Shown one piece after another: positions 57,258 to 63,976 of a stretch of DNA of 64,000 bases. This DNA comes from Desulfobacteraceae bacterium Eth-SRB2. GTDB lineage: Bacteria; Desulfobacterota; Desulfobacteria; Desulfobacterales; UBA11574. Every line of letters begins with the position of its first letter. Position 1 is the first letter of the stretch. The stretch spans positions 186,001 to 250,000 of the forward strand of contig RPGQ01000001.1 in the NCBI GenBank assembly GCA_004193595.1, given 5' to 3'. Both the position numbers and the translations under genes were made by a program. Under the pieces are notes generated by a model. That model was not told where the DNA came from. It saw nothing but the letters and a program-made list of their open reading frames with translations, and searched no databases.

Positions 57258-58160
57258 CTATAGCGCTTCGGCCATAATGTCGTTGATTACTAACAGGAGA
57301 TCATAGATCCGAACAGTTCCCAGTAATTTTTTCCCTTCCACAACCGGAAGTACGGCTAAATTATTATCGATCATAAATTTTACCGCCTCTAGAATCTGTG
57401 CATCAGCGCCCAAAGATTTCACTTCCGTATTCATAATTTCGCCTACTGGGATGGTGGCCGCAGGGCCAGTTCCTTTATTGAGGAACTCATCCCAGGTAAG
57501 ATCATCCCCGGTAATGATTTTTTCTTTTTGAAATATGGGGATAACTGCCCTGAGGATGTGCTTGCGTTTCACTTTTCCAAGAAGTTCCTTTGAATCATTA
57601 ATTACATAAAACTGTTCTGCAACCGGAGCGCCCGGTTTTTTCCTGAAAGTACGCACCGCATCTGCAAGTGAGGTGTCGGCATACCTATTTGGGATATCCT
57701 GGTTTATTACGTCTTTTAGGGTTATCTCTTCGATGATTAACCCCCGATCGCGTTCAAATTCAGCATCTTGAATCTTGAGTTCCCTCTGGGTTTTATGCTC
57801 GTATGCCGCTTCCAGTTTGGCCATAAGAATTTCAATATCGGTGGGCTTCATCAGGTAATCAAAGGCTCCGAAACGTACGCCCTCAAGCCCGGATTCTATT
57901 GTTGCATGGCCCGTAAGCATGATGACTTCGGTATCGGGAAAACGACGTTTTATTTCCTGCAGGACTTCAATCCCATTCATCTCCGGCATCTTGACGTCCA
58001 AAATTACCACATCAAATGATTCGCTTTCCATCTTTGCCAAGGCCTCCGGACCGCTTTCGGCGCTCTTGACATATTGCTTTCTCCTCTTCAAACGCTTTGT
58101 CACGGATTGCAAAAAATATTTTTCGTCATCCACAAGCAGGATTTTAATTCCTTCTATCAT
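57258..58160 (-). CDS. response regulator with receiver and CBS-pair domains
   Basis: 300 aa. Receiver 1-120 (LLVDDEKYF, VVILDVKMPEMNGIEVL, LTGHATIES, YLMKPTDI), a charged linker helix (HKTQRELKIQDAEFERDRG), then two CBS motifs (about 165-300; FYVINDSKELLGKVKRKHIL and AVLPVVEGKKLLGTVRIYDL). CBS pairs bind adenine nucleotides, so this protein can combine a phosphorylation input with an energy-state input; it has no DNA-binding part. A broken duplicate lies at 27632-28202. GAAAGGAGGCC precedes the ATG. Confidence 0.88.
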   Translation of the reverse strand: MIEGIKILLVDDEKYFLQSVTKRLKRRKQYVKSAESGPEALAKMESESFDVVILDVKMPEMNGIEVLQEIKRRFPDTEVIMLTGHATIESGLEGVRFGAFDYLMKPTDIEILMAKLEAAYEHKTQRELKIQDAEFERDRGLIIEEITLKDVINQDIPNRYADTSLADAVRTFRKKPGAPVAEQFYVINDSKELLGKVKRKHILRAVIPIFQKEKIITGDDLTWDEFLNKGTGPAATIPVGEIMNTEVKSLGADAQILEAVKFMIDNNLAVLPVVEGKKLLGTVRIYDLLLVINDIMAEAL

Positions 58161-58300
58161 AGAAGTGGCCTCCTTTCAGACCACGACTTTCGTGGTCAAC
58201 AAAATTCTTTACCCCGGCAAATCAGTTATAACTGCCGGGTTTTCCTGAGCTGCAAGTATTCAGGATTTAGGTTAAAATTAACTAATGTATGATCTTTAAG

Positions 58301-58316
58301 AGCAAGACCTATGCCA
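58301..58316 (-). promoter_or_regulatory. sigma-54 promoter of the receiver-CBS operon
   Basis: Minus strand TGGCATAGGTCTTGCT. The intact counterpart of the decayed element at 28343. Confidence 0.82.
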
Positions 58317-58422
58317 ACAATGGATGCCATCGAGATATATTATAACCAATTGATAATATTAAAAGATAAATTTGAGAGGAGATTAAATTTCTTTGAAAAT
58401 AAAAGATTTTGTGTCGGGTTTT

Positions 58423-58437
58423 TTTACAATATGTAAA
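58423..58437. promoter_or_regulatory. upstream dyad TTTACA-ATA-TGTAAA
   Basis: Perfect dyad centred at 58430, 114 bp above the -24 end. TGTCGGGTTTT abuts it on the plus strand, and CTGACA follows on the far side. Confidence 0.72.
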
Positions 58438-58508
58438 AATGTGAAAATTTCTGACATTGATTGTAACTTTTCACGGGCTCAAGGGTTCAGGGGTTCCCCA
58501 ACTGTTGA

Positions 58509-58750
58509 TTTGTCCGTTATGCAGACGACTGTGTCATCTTTGTCGGAAGCAAGCGGGCAGGAGACCGAGTAATGGAAAGTGTCAGCCGTTTTATCGAAAA
58601 GAAATTACGGCTGGAGGTAAACCGGGAAAAAAGCGCCGTAGGACGCCCGTGGGAACGCAAGTACCTGGGATTCTGCCTGACGAATTCACGCAAGAATCCG
58701 AAGATCCGTATCCACTGGAAAACGATCAAACGGTTTAAACAGCGGGTGCG
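58509..58750 (+). pseudogene. group II intron-type reverse transcriptase fragment (copy 2)
   Basis: Continuous reading FVRYADDCVIFVGSKRAGDR then VMESVSRFIEKKLRLEVNRE, KSAVGRPWERKYLGF and KNPKIRIHWKTIKRFKQRVR. This is the catalytic YADD box and following thumb region of LtrA-like maturase proteins. The preceding codon is a stop, and the rest of the protein and intron is absent. It lies directly upstream of the receiver-CBS control region, as does the poorer copy at 28553. Confidence 0.8.
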
Positions 58751-58826
58751 TGATCACTCATTACTGTATTTCTTTAATTCTATTGCCACCTTGACAGGGA
58801 GAGATTCTTTCCAATTTTCCATTTTT

Positions 58827-58957
58827 TTATAACGCCGGGCATGAGTGCGCTGGGAAAAGCAAAGAAGGGCTTTGATAAAGGTGAGATTTGTGAGGACTGC
58901 CAGAAAAGACAAAAACGCACCAGCTTTTCCCAGTCCATCTCAATGCCCTTGTTCGGA
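58827..58957. other. attC-like site 1
   Basis: Outer boxes TTATAAC and GTTCGGA. Inner arms GGCATGAG...CTGGGAAAAGC and GCTTTTCCCAG...CTCAATGCCC pair with unpaired bases on one side, as in integron attC sites. It overlaps the end of the first antitoxin gene. Confidence 0.6.
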
Positions 58958-59164
58958 AGTCCTTTTTTCTCTTTTTTTAATTATAGGGATTAATGACCTT
59001 AGAGCGTCATTTACTGAGTTTTCATCTGGGAAAAACTCAGCAACATCCGGATCGATGATTACAACATTAGTTCCTTTTTTGTATTCATTAGCGTATTTGC
59101 CCCTTACACCCTTGCTAAAATCATATTCTTCCAGCATATCTGGATCATTAGACATTGGTTTCAT
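58940..59164 (-). CDS. antitoxin partner of BrnT-like toxin
   Basis: About 74 aa from ATG 59164. MKPMSNDPDMLEEYDFSKGV, RGKYANEYKKGTNVVIIDPD and VNDALRSLIPI are typical of small antitoxins found behind BrnT-type toxins; the C-terminal half resembles a ribbon-helix-helix repressor. Overlaps the toxin gene by 17 bp. The last codons lie inside attC-like site 1. Confidence 0.75.
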   Translation of the reverse strand: MKPMSNDPDMLEEYDFSKGVRGKYANEYKKGTNVVIIDPDVAEFFPDENSVNDALRSLIPIIKKREKRTSEQGH

Positions 59165-59426
59165 AATATTTCCTTTCTTTCTTGGTGGCTTTTCTTGCAC
59201 TTATAATTCGAATATTATCTCCTCTTTCTGTATGAACAATAACCAACAGGTGATTATTATATGATATTCCGATAAGAACCAATCTTACTTCATCTCTTGA
59301 ATGTAAAGGATCATCTATGGTTAATGATAAAGGATCTCTGAAAGCGGTGCTTGCTTCCTCAAAAGATACACCGTGTTTTTCTATATTGGTTTTTGCCTTT
59401 TTAAAATCCCATTCAAATATTAACAT
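59148..59426 (-). CDS. brnT: BrnT family toxin
   Basis: 92 aa RelE-like ribonuclease fold. FEWDFKKAKTNIEKHGVSFE at the start and IRIISARKATKKERKYYE at the end are the BrnT signatures (FEWD-KA-N-KHGV-F and I-RIISARKAT--E---Y). BrnT cleaves mRNA and is neutralised by its antitoxin. First gene of its unit; the ATG is at 59426. Confidence 0.85.
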   Translation of the reverse strand: MLIFEWDFKKAKTNIEKHGVSFEEASTAFRDPLSLTIDDPLHSRDEVRLVLIGISYNNHLLVIVHTERGDNIRIISARKATKKERKYYETNV

Positions 59427-59458
59427 ACATTGATTCCCATTCCAAATTTATATTTTTT

Positions 59459-59589
59459 GCCGAACGCAGAAGTCACCAGCAGGAAGGAAATAAGGTCTTT
59501 GTAAATATAAATAGAGCCACATGAAAGGGAATATGGCTAAAGGAAAAAGGCCGTCGATCCTTCCTGTATGGTGCACTGACTTGTCGGAT
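59459..59589. other. attC-like site 2
   Basis: GCCGAAC box, then arms AGAAGTCACCAGCAGGAAGG and CCTTCCTGTATGGTGCACTG/ACTT pairing in order with bulges. The right-hand box is degenerate (TGTCGGA). Occupies the gap between two toxin-antitoxin units. Confidence 0.55.
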
Positions 59590-59639
59590 GCTGAAACCTG
59601 TTGAAGTAAAAGTCTTTAAATTCTATATGGAAAATATCT

Positions 59640-59984
59640 TTATTCAGTCAAATGCTCAAGAGATATTCCAAGCGCTTTAGCAAGCTTACGAAGAGTCGCT
59701 GTTCTTGGATTTGCACCAGGCTTTTCAAGTTTTGCATATGCGGGTTGACTCATCCCTGCCCGCTTAGCAACTTCAGCCTGCGTCAGACCAAGATATTCAC
59801 GCCACGCTTTAAGTAGACTATCACCTCTGACAACATTTGCTTCAACTACTTCCTGGGGAAACCACACATCAGATTCATCAGGAATATAATTTTTAACAAG
59901 CTCCTGATAAACATCCCAAGGAATTACGGCAAAAGCAGGTTTGTCGTCCTGTTTTATTACTTGTGGTTCAGTAAGTACGTTCAT
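59640..59984 (-). CDS. XRE-family antitoxin of a RelE pair
   Basis: 114 aa. An N-terminal region (PAFAVIPWDVYQELVKNYIP) resembles Phd-like toxin-binding segments. It is followed by a helix-turn-helix, YLGLTQAEVAKRAGMSQPAY then AKLEKPGANPRTATLRKLAK. Overlaps the toxin gene by 17 bp; toxin first, antitoxin second on the transcript. Confidence 0.82.
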   Translation of the reverse strand: MNVLTEPQVIKQDDKPAFAVIPWDVYQELVKNYIPDESDVWFPQEVVEANVVRGDSLLKAWREYLGLTQAEVAKRAGMSQPAYAKLEKPGANPRTATLRKLAKALGISLEHLTE

Positions 59985-60222
59985 CGCGTTTTTTTACCTC
60001 CTTGATTGCGATTATCTTTATTTGACCGTCAAAATCGAAAAAGACTCTGTAACGACCAACACGCAAACGGAAGTCATAAATATGGTTCTTCAAAGGCTTG
60101 ACATTCTTGCATTCAGGGAAATTAACGAGAGTTCGAGTTGCATCGGTGATTGCTACACGGTAGTTAATTGGAACTTTTGCCAGCTGTCTTTTTGCCTTTT
60201 TGCTCCATTTGACTTCATTCAT
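59968..60222 (-). CDS. RelE/ParE family toxin
   Basis: 84 aa. VKWSKKAKRQLAKVPINYRV at the start, then IYDFRLRVGRYRVFFDFDGQ and IKIIAIKEVKKRDERTY, the RelE-type beta-sheet and C-terminal signature. Predicted mRNA interferase. ATG at 60222, downstream of attC-like site 3 in transcription order. Confidence 0.82.
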   Translation of the reverse strand: MNEVKWSKKAKRQLAKVPINYRVAITDATRTLVNFPECKNVKPLKNHIYDFRLRVGRYRVFFDFDGQIKIIAIKEVKKRDERTY

Positions 60223-60304
60223 GGCTTCATTATAACTAATTATAACCTTATGTCAAGAATAAATATAGCTTATTATGTTTTATTGAGGAAATTTCTTATT
60301 AGGC

Positions 60305-60375
60305 ATCCAACGGAAAGCTCACCAGATTGCATGGAGCGCAGTGAAATGCAGTTCTGGCGCAGCGCCATGTTCGGT
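60305..60375. other. attC-like site 3
   Basis: Boxes ATCCAAC and GTTCGGT; inner arms CACCAGATTGCAT and ATGCAGTTCTGG pair with extra bases on one side. The sequence right after it (from 60376) is the one reused at 28763. Confidence 0.6.
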
Positions 60376-60400
60376 GAAAGTGAAATAAAATTACAACAAA

Positions 60401-60637
60401 TTATTTATAATACGCATTCAAGAATTCATCCCTTGATATTCTTGTTTGAGTAAGAATGGTTCTCAGGGTTGATTTCTTGATTGTTGGATGGTTTGGCATC
60501 GTTAGGGGAGTTCGGGTTCCGTCCGGATTTTCTCTTAACATTGCAATGTGATTGCCCTCGCGTACGATGTTGAATCCAAGAGGCTCAAAGGACTTAATAA
60601 CTTTTCGAATTGGAGCATCAACAGGAAACTTCGACAT
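60401..60637 (-). CDS. hicA: HicA family toxin
   Basis: 78 aa double-stranded-RNA-binding-fold toxin. IRKVIKSFEPLGFNIVREGN followed by HIAMLRENPDGTRTPLTMP and PNHPTIKKSTLRTIL holds the family G-x-H catalytic segment (EGNH). Its TAA-proximal end (FLNAYYK) is duplicated at 28.8 kb. One-base overlap with hicB. Confidence 0.88.
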   Translation of the reverse strand: MSKFPVDAPIRKVIKSFEPLGFNIVREGNHIAMLRENPDGTRTPLTMPNHPTIKKSTLRTILTQTRISRDEFLNAYYK

Positions 60638-60861
60638 CAGACAGCTACTCCTGCTTCTGCAATAAAAGCTTCCAGAATTGGCGGGTCAACATCAATTTGT
60701 TCAGGCCCGAATGTCTCGATATGAAATTTAATTGCCGATTTAACATCAGCTAACGCCGCTTCATATGTATCACCCTGACCGACCACAACGCCCTTTAAGC
60801 CGAGTGGATAAGCAACATAGGTGTCGGGATGTTTCTCAACAACTATTTTAAATTGTTTCAT
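60637..60861 (-). CDS. hicB: HicB family antitoxin
   Basis: 74 aa from ATG 60861, which has GAGG 8 nt upstream (the frame is open to 60894). MKQFKIVVEKHPDTYVAYPL followed by GVVVGQGDTYEAALADVKSA is the partial RNase H-like fold of HicB. It lacks an appended DNA-binding domain, so it is the short form. Precedes hicA in the unit. Confidence 0.86.
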   Translation of the reverse strand: MKQFKIVVEKHPDTYVAYPLGLKGVVVGQGDTYEAALADVKSAIKFHIETFGPEQIDVDPPILEAFIAEAGVAV

Positions 60862-60958
60862 AATATTAGCCTCATTAAAATTGGTTTTTGCCAAGTCAAC
60901 AAATTATAACACAATTGAAGTTTAAAAACAAAAAAACGGTTTCCGCATATTTTTATAC

Positions 60959-61088
60959 ACCGAACGCTGCGCTTAACCTGACGGGCGTGAAAAGCGAAAG
61001 TGGTTGATAATTTAACAAAATTTCAATGACCGGAAACTTACAATAAAGCGACGGCTTAGCCCGGTCGGAGTTCAAGCGCTTGTTCTGC
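60959..61088. other. attC-like site 4
   Basis: Boxes ACCGAAC and GTTCTGC. Arms GCGCTT/AAGCGC and GACGGGC/GCCCGGTC pair in nested order around a long loop. The clearest of the long-form sites. It overlaps the end of the BrnA gene. Confidence 0.68.
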
Positions 61089-61371
61089 CAGATTCATTTT
61101 GATGTGCTTCTTTGTAAGCCTTAAGCAAAGAGTTGATTCGTGTTTGATAACCTCTTCCCTGTTTCTTGAACCATGTTAGAACATCCTCATCAATTCGCAA
61201 AGTAACCTGGGTTTTTCGAACCACAGGTTTCAGCCCTTTTCGCAGAACAGCTTTTGCAAACATTTCGGGTGTAACCTCAGGGTTATCAGAAAAATCTATA
61301 TCTTTATCACGTAGTTTATCAACACGGTCCCAATCAGTCTGGGATTTGTGAGAAATATGCTTTTTCTTCAT
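61072..61371 (-). CDS. brnA: BrnA-like antitoxin
   Basis: 99 aa. VTPEMFAKAVLRKGLKPVVR and KTQVTLRIDEDVLTWFKKQG then YQTRINSLLKAYKEAH show the ribbon-helix-helix type C-terminal half of BrnA. Overlaps the toxin gene upstream by 38 bp. Predicted to bind and neutralise BrnT and repress the pair's promoter. Confidence 0.85.
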   Translation of the reverse strand: MKKKHISHKSQTDWDRVDKLRDKDIDFSDNPEVTPEMFAKAVLRKGLKPVVRKTQVTLRIDEDVLTWFKKQGRGYQTRINSLLKAYKEAHQNESGRTSA

Positions 61372-61609
61372 ATTTTGTCGCCTTTCGTATTGAAATAATT
61401 CTTATTGAGTCTTCATTTTCTGTGTGTACAACCACAACGACCCTTCCTTCAAGAATCCCAAATGTAACAAAACGCTCTTCTCCATAATCGTAACGATCAT
61501 CTTCAATAGTAAGAGTATAACTATCAAAAATCATTGGGGCATTGATGAAATCTATTCCATGCTTTTTAATATTTGATTTGCATTTTGTATCATCCCATTC
61601 AAAATTCAC
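61334..61609 (-). CDS. brnT: BrnT family toxin (second copy)
   Basis: About 91 aa from GTG 61609 (the frame opens with TTG 61636, adding nine residues). FEWDDTKCKSNIKKHGIDFI and SIRIISIRKATKYEEKAYF match the BrnT pattern. Only distantly similar to the copy at 59148, so the two units were acquired separately rather than duplicated. Confidence 0.83.
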   Translation of the reverse strand: MNFEWDDTKCKSNIKKHGIDFINAPMIFDSYTLTIEDDRYDYGEERFVTFGILEGRVVVVVHTENEDSIRIISIRKATKYEEKAYFSQIPD

Positions 61610-61674
61610 ATAAAGATTGTAGCTACATTTTGACAATACGTCAAGTGCGATTATATTAAAATGTTATTTTAAGG

Positions 61675-61770
61675 GCAGAACGAAAAATTAACCGGGTGCG
61701 CCGGGAAGCATGCAAAGGTTTTTATGCGAACCGCACGCTATCAGCGCTCCGATTCAATGCTTTGTTCGGA
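61675..61770. other. attC-like site 5
   Basis: Boxes GCAGAAC and GTTCGGA; arms ATTAACCGGGTGCG and CCGCACGCT...GATTC pair imperfectly. The right side overlaps the last codons of the nucleotidyltransferase gene. The weakest of the eight. Confidence 0.45.
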
Positions 61771-62217
61771 GTTTTTGAGGGATTCCAAGGCTTCAGCGTC
61801 AGCCAAATCCTTAGTTCTCCCTGTCGCCCTTTTGTTGCTAATCAAGTCGTCAATTGAAGGAATATGGACTTCAATTCCTTCGATATTTATCGCAATTGAG
61901 TTTTGAAATACTTCCTCAAACTTTAGCCCGGATGCGGCGGTGATGATGTCAATTCGTCTTGGGGCAACTCCGATCTGAAATATGGTTCCATCTTTTTGAA
62001 GGTCTTCCTTGGTAAGATTGTGCAACGGCGCTCCGAAACGACGCAACGCCCTTAACACGGCTTCAGCGTTCTGAGGGGACGGCATGACCCAAATATCTAT
62101 ATCCATTGTTGCCCGAGGATAACCGTGGGCAGCCAGTGCATAGGCTCCGACAAGGATGAATCTAACCTTCTCGGTGGACAAGGCATGTAACATGTCTTTG
62201 TAGTCTTCGTTCAACAT
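61741..62217 (-). CDS. nucleotidyltransferase, AbiEii/MNT-like
   Basis: 158 aa. VRFILVGAYALAAHGYPRAT is followed by MDIDIWVMPSPQNAEAVLRA, giving the pol-beta-type G-x-x-A-x-x-x-H and D-x-D active site. PSIDDLISNKRATGRTKDLA is the typical C-terminal block. Such proteins serve as toxins or antitoxins that transfer nucleotides to tRNA or partner proteins. Overlaps the small upstream gene by about 55 bp. Confidence 0.8.
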   Translation of the reverse strand: MLNEDYKDMLHALSTEKVRFILVGAYALAAHGYPRATMDIDIWVMPSPQNAEAVLRALRRFGAPLHNLTKEDLQKDGTIFQIGVAPRRIDIITAASGLKFEEVFQNSIAINIEGIEVHIPSIDDLISNKRATGRTKDLADAEALESLKNSEQSIESER

Positions 62218-62353
62218 CGTGCTTTACGCTCAGAGATGTAATTTCTCGGGTCAGCGGCCATACAAGACCAATCCGGTATTCCGGGGTACCGGGAACGTAA
62301 TCGTCATTCCAATGGTCCGTCATTCTGTATATGGCTGTTTGTTTTCTATCCAT
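62162..62353 (-). CDS. small partner protein of the nucleotidyltransferase
   Basis: About 63 aa from ATG 62353 (the frame opens at 62368). YRMTDHWNDDYVPGTPEYRI and GLVWPLTREITSLSVKHDVE, ending RRLQRHVTCLVHREG, resembles short unannotated proteins found before similar nucleotidyltransferases. No known domain recognised. Its position suggests the partner half of a toxin-antitoxin-like unit; the long overlap with the next gene is unusual. Confidence 0.55.
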   Translation of the reverse strand: MDRKQTAIYRMTDHWNDDYVPGTPEYRIGLVWPLTREITSLSVKHDVERRLQRHVTCLVHREG

Positions 62354-62399
62354 GGCTATAGATACCATTTTTGTTTTGCAATATCAATCCGATAGTTTC

Positions 62400-62531
62400 T
62401 CCGAATGCCAAGCTTGAGCAGCGCCGTATAGATGGTAAAAATCTCTGTGTAATCTAAAAAAAAACCCCAAAAAACAACAATTGCCGAAAATCGCACAGTG
62501 TTAGGCGTCTGCCTCCAAGCTTTTGTTGGGC
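62400..62531. other. attC-like site 6
   Basis: The left arm CCAAGCTTGAGCAGCGCC pairs with GGCGTCTGCCTCCAAGCTT on the right. The right box is GTTGGGC, a full GTTRRRY match, and a further GTTAGGC lies at 62500. The left box is degenerate. Confidence 0.62.
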
Positions 62532-62567
62532 GAAATATGTTTATTAGCTTGCTTTTTGCAGGGCTTC

Positions 62568-62774
62568 TTACGCTTCCAGGGGCAGTTGGACGTGGATGAA
62601 ATAGGACTCTGGATAAAGATAATCTTCACCTGATTCGTCAATGACCCTCAGGTATCCTTCTTTTGAAGCCTCATCATCAGGTAGGATTTGATATATCTTC
62701 CGCCTCTCCAAATCCTCACAATCCTTATTCTCGATGCAAACCATAAATATCGGTTTTTGGGTATTTTGTGTCAT
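62568..62774 (-). CDS. small conserved protein of unknown function
   Basis: 68 aa. KPIFMVCIENKDCEDLERRK and IYQILPDDEASKEGYLRVID, followed by SGEDYLYPESYFIHVQLP. It looks like a small beta-barrel-like acidic protein; no family name can be given. Four bases after the 77-aa gene and cotranscribed with it. It may be one half of a cassette-borne pair. Confidence 0.6.
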   Translation of the reverse strand: MTQNTQKPIFMVCIENKDCEDLERRKIYQILPDDEASKEGYLRVIDESGEDYLYPESYFIHVQLPLEA

Positions 62775-62778
62775 ATTT

Positions 62779-63012
62779 TTAATCCAATAATCGTTTAATT
62801 TTCAATTTCTTTTTGCCAATGCCGTGGGCTTCATACCAGTGTAATTCAGCCTTGCGGATACTGCCGCTCTGAAGGCGAACTTTAGCAACTCCTTTCATTT
62901 TACGCCAACGACCAGATCCATACTGCTTTCGAAGTCGCATAATATCTCTGATTCTTCCAGCTACGGCTATCGTTTCAATTTTTTCGATTTCATCTATTAT
63001 CTCAAAATGCAT
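62779..63012 (-). CDS. small basic protein of unknown function
   Basis: 77 aa. An acidic start (FEIIDEIEKIETIAVAGRIR) followed by a strongly basic part, YGSGRWRKMKGVAKVRLQSG and WYEAHGIGKKKLKIKRLLD. The basic surface and pairing with an acidic small protein are reminiscent of toxin-antitoxin pairs, but no family is recognised. Confidence 0.6.
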   Translation of the reverse strand: MHFEIIDEIEKIETIAVAGRIRDIMRLRKQYGSGRWRKMKGVAKVRLQSGSIRKAELHWYEAHGIGKKKLKIKRLLD

Positions 63013-63042
63013 GGCAATTTACAATGTTTGATCTTTTTTTGC

Positions 63043-63107
63043 GCCCAACGCCGCGCTTGACATGCGGGCGCGTTTTTAGCCCGTCTGCGTCCAAGCGCAT
63101 GTTCGCT
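63043..63107. other. attC-like site 7
   Basis: 65-bp site. Boxes GCCCAAC and GTTCGCT; arms GCGCTTG/CAAGCGC and GCGGGC/GCCCGT in nested order with a short TTTTTA loop. The most compact and attC-like of the set. Confidence 0.7.
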
Positions 63108-63119
63108 GATGGCTTCTCT

Positions 63120-63440
63120 TTAATAATTGGAGTGAGAATGAATAAGTTCGTGAGAAATTGGTTTTACGGTTTGCCACTCTTTTGACGTATTTTCCGCAAA
63201 CCAGAGATCATAATTCTTCTGTAAATTCATCCATAGATCTGCTGTAGTATCGAAAGCCCGGGATAAACGCAATGCCATATCCGGAGTTATGGAGCCTCTC
63301 TCGTTAACAATTTTTGATAATGTTTTCCTGGACACACCAAGGATAGCAGCCATATCTTTTATGGTAATGGATAAGGGTCCTAAGTAATCCTCTTTTATTA
63401 TTTTGCCTGGGTGCGTTGGTTGCCTTTGCATTTTTCGCAT
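63120..63440 (-). CDS. higA: HigA family antitoxin
   Basis: 106 aa. PTHPGKIIKEDYLGPLSITI is the HigA opening, followed by the helix-turn-helix AAILGVSRKTLSKIVNERGS and ITPDMALRLSRAFDTTADLW then MNLQKNYDLW. Downstream of higB by 12 bp, the usual reversed order for this family. Confidence 0.9.
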   Translation of the reverse strand: MRKMQRQPTHPGKIIKEDYLGPLSITIKDMAAILGVSRKTLSKIVNERGSITPDMALRLSRAFDTTADLWMNLQKNYDLWFAENTSKEWQTVKPISHELIHSHSNY

Positions 63441-63452
63441 ATTATCACCTTT

Positions 63453-63731
63453 TTAATGGTAATCATCGTAATCCACGTTGTGTGCATCCCCTTCAATGAA
63501 CTCAAAAAACATCCTCCAATTTCCTGAAACGTTAACAGCATATAGCCCTTTTTTATCTCCGCTTAGCTTATGGAGGTTGGAGCCGGGGTAATTCATATCT
63601 TTGATTTCATTGGCGGCATTCAAACGGTCTAAAATCCTTTCCAGCCTATCAGCATGCTCCGGTTTAATTCCTTTCTTGCTGCCGGTAAAGAAAAATTCCT
63701 TCAATCCTTTGTGTTTGAATGATTTAATCAT
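63453..63731 (-). CDS. higB: HigB family toxin
   Basis: About 92 aa from ATG 63731 (the frame opens at 63767). MIKSFKHKGLKEFFFTGSKK and NYPGSNLHKLSGDKKGLYAV then NVSGNWRMFFEF are HigB/RelE signatures. Ribosome-dependent mRNA interferase by family. First gene of the last cassette in the window. Confidence 0.9.
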   Translation of the reverse strand: MIKSFKHKGLKEFFFTGSKKGIKPEHADRLERILDRLNAANEIKDMNYPGSNLHKLSGDKKGLYAVNVSGNWRMFFEFIEGDAHNVDYDDYH

Positions 63732-63780
63732 TTTCCATATCGTAACCTTTTGGGTTACGCATGTCAACGATTTAATTTCC

Positions 63781-63838
63781 AGCGAACGCTTTAATCAGCG
63801 GCTCGGCCCTTTGGGTCCGCTGGATTTAAATATTGGGC
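63781..63838. other. attC-like site 8
   Basis: 58-bp site. Boxes AGCGAAC and ATTGGGC; arms TTTAATCAGCGG...GGCCC and GGGTCCGCTGGATTTAAA pair around a 3-nt loop. Lies upstream of higB, at the right end of the array. Confidence 0.62.
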
Positions 63839-63976
63839 ACTATAATCTTTATGGTTGAAAACAGCGTGCTTCAATGTTACATTATATGTTACAAAATATT
63901 AAGAATAAATATATTAATTTGTTGTTATTGTGGTAAATAATAGTTACAATTTTTTAATCATATTAAGGGTTAAATC

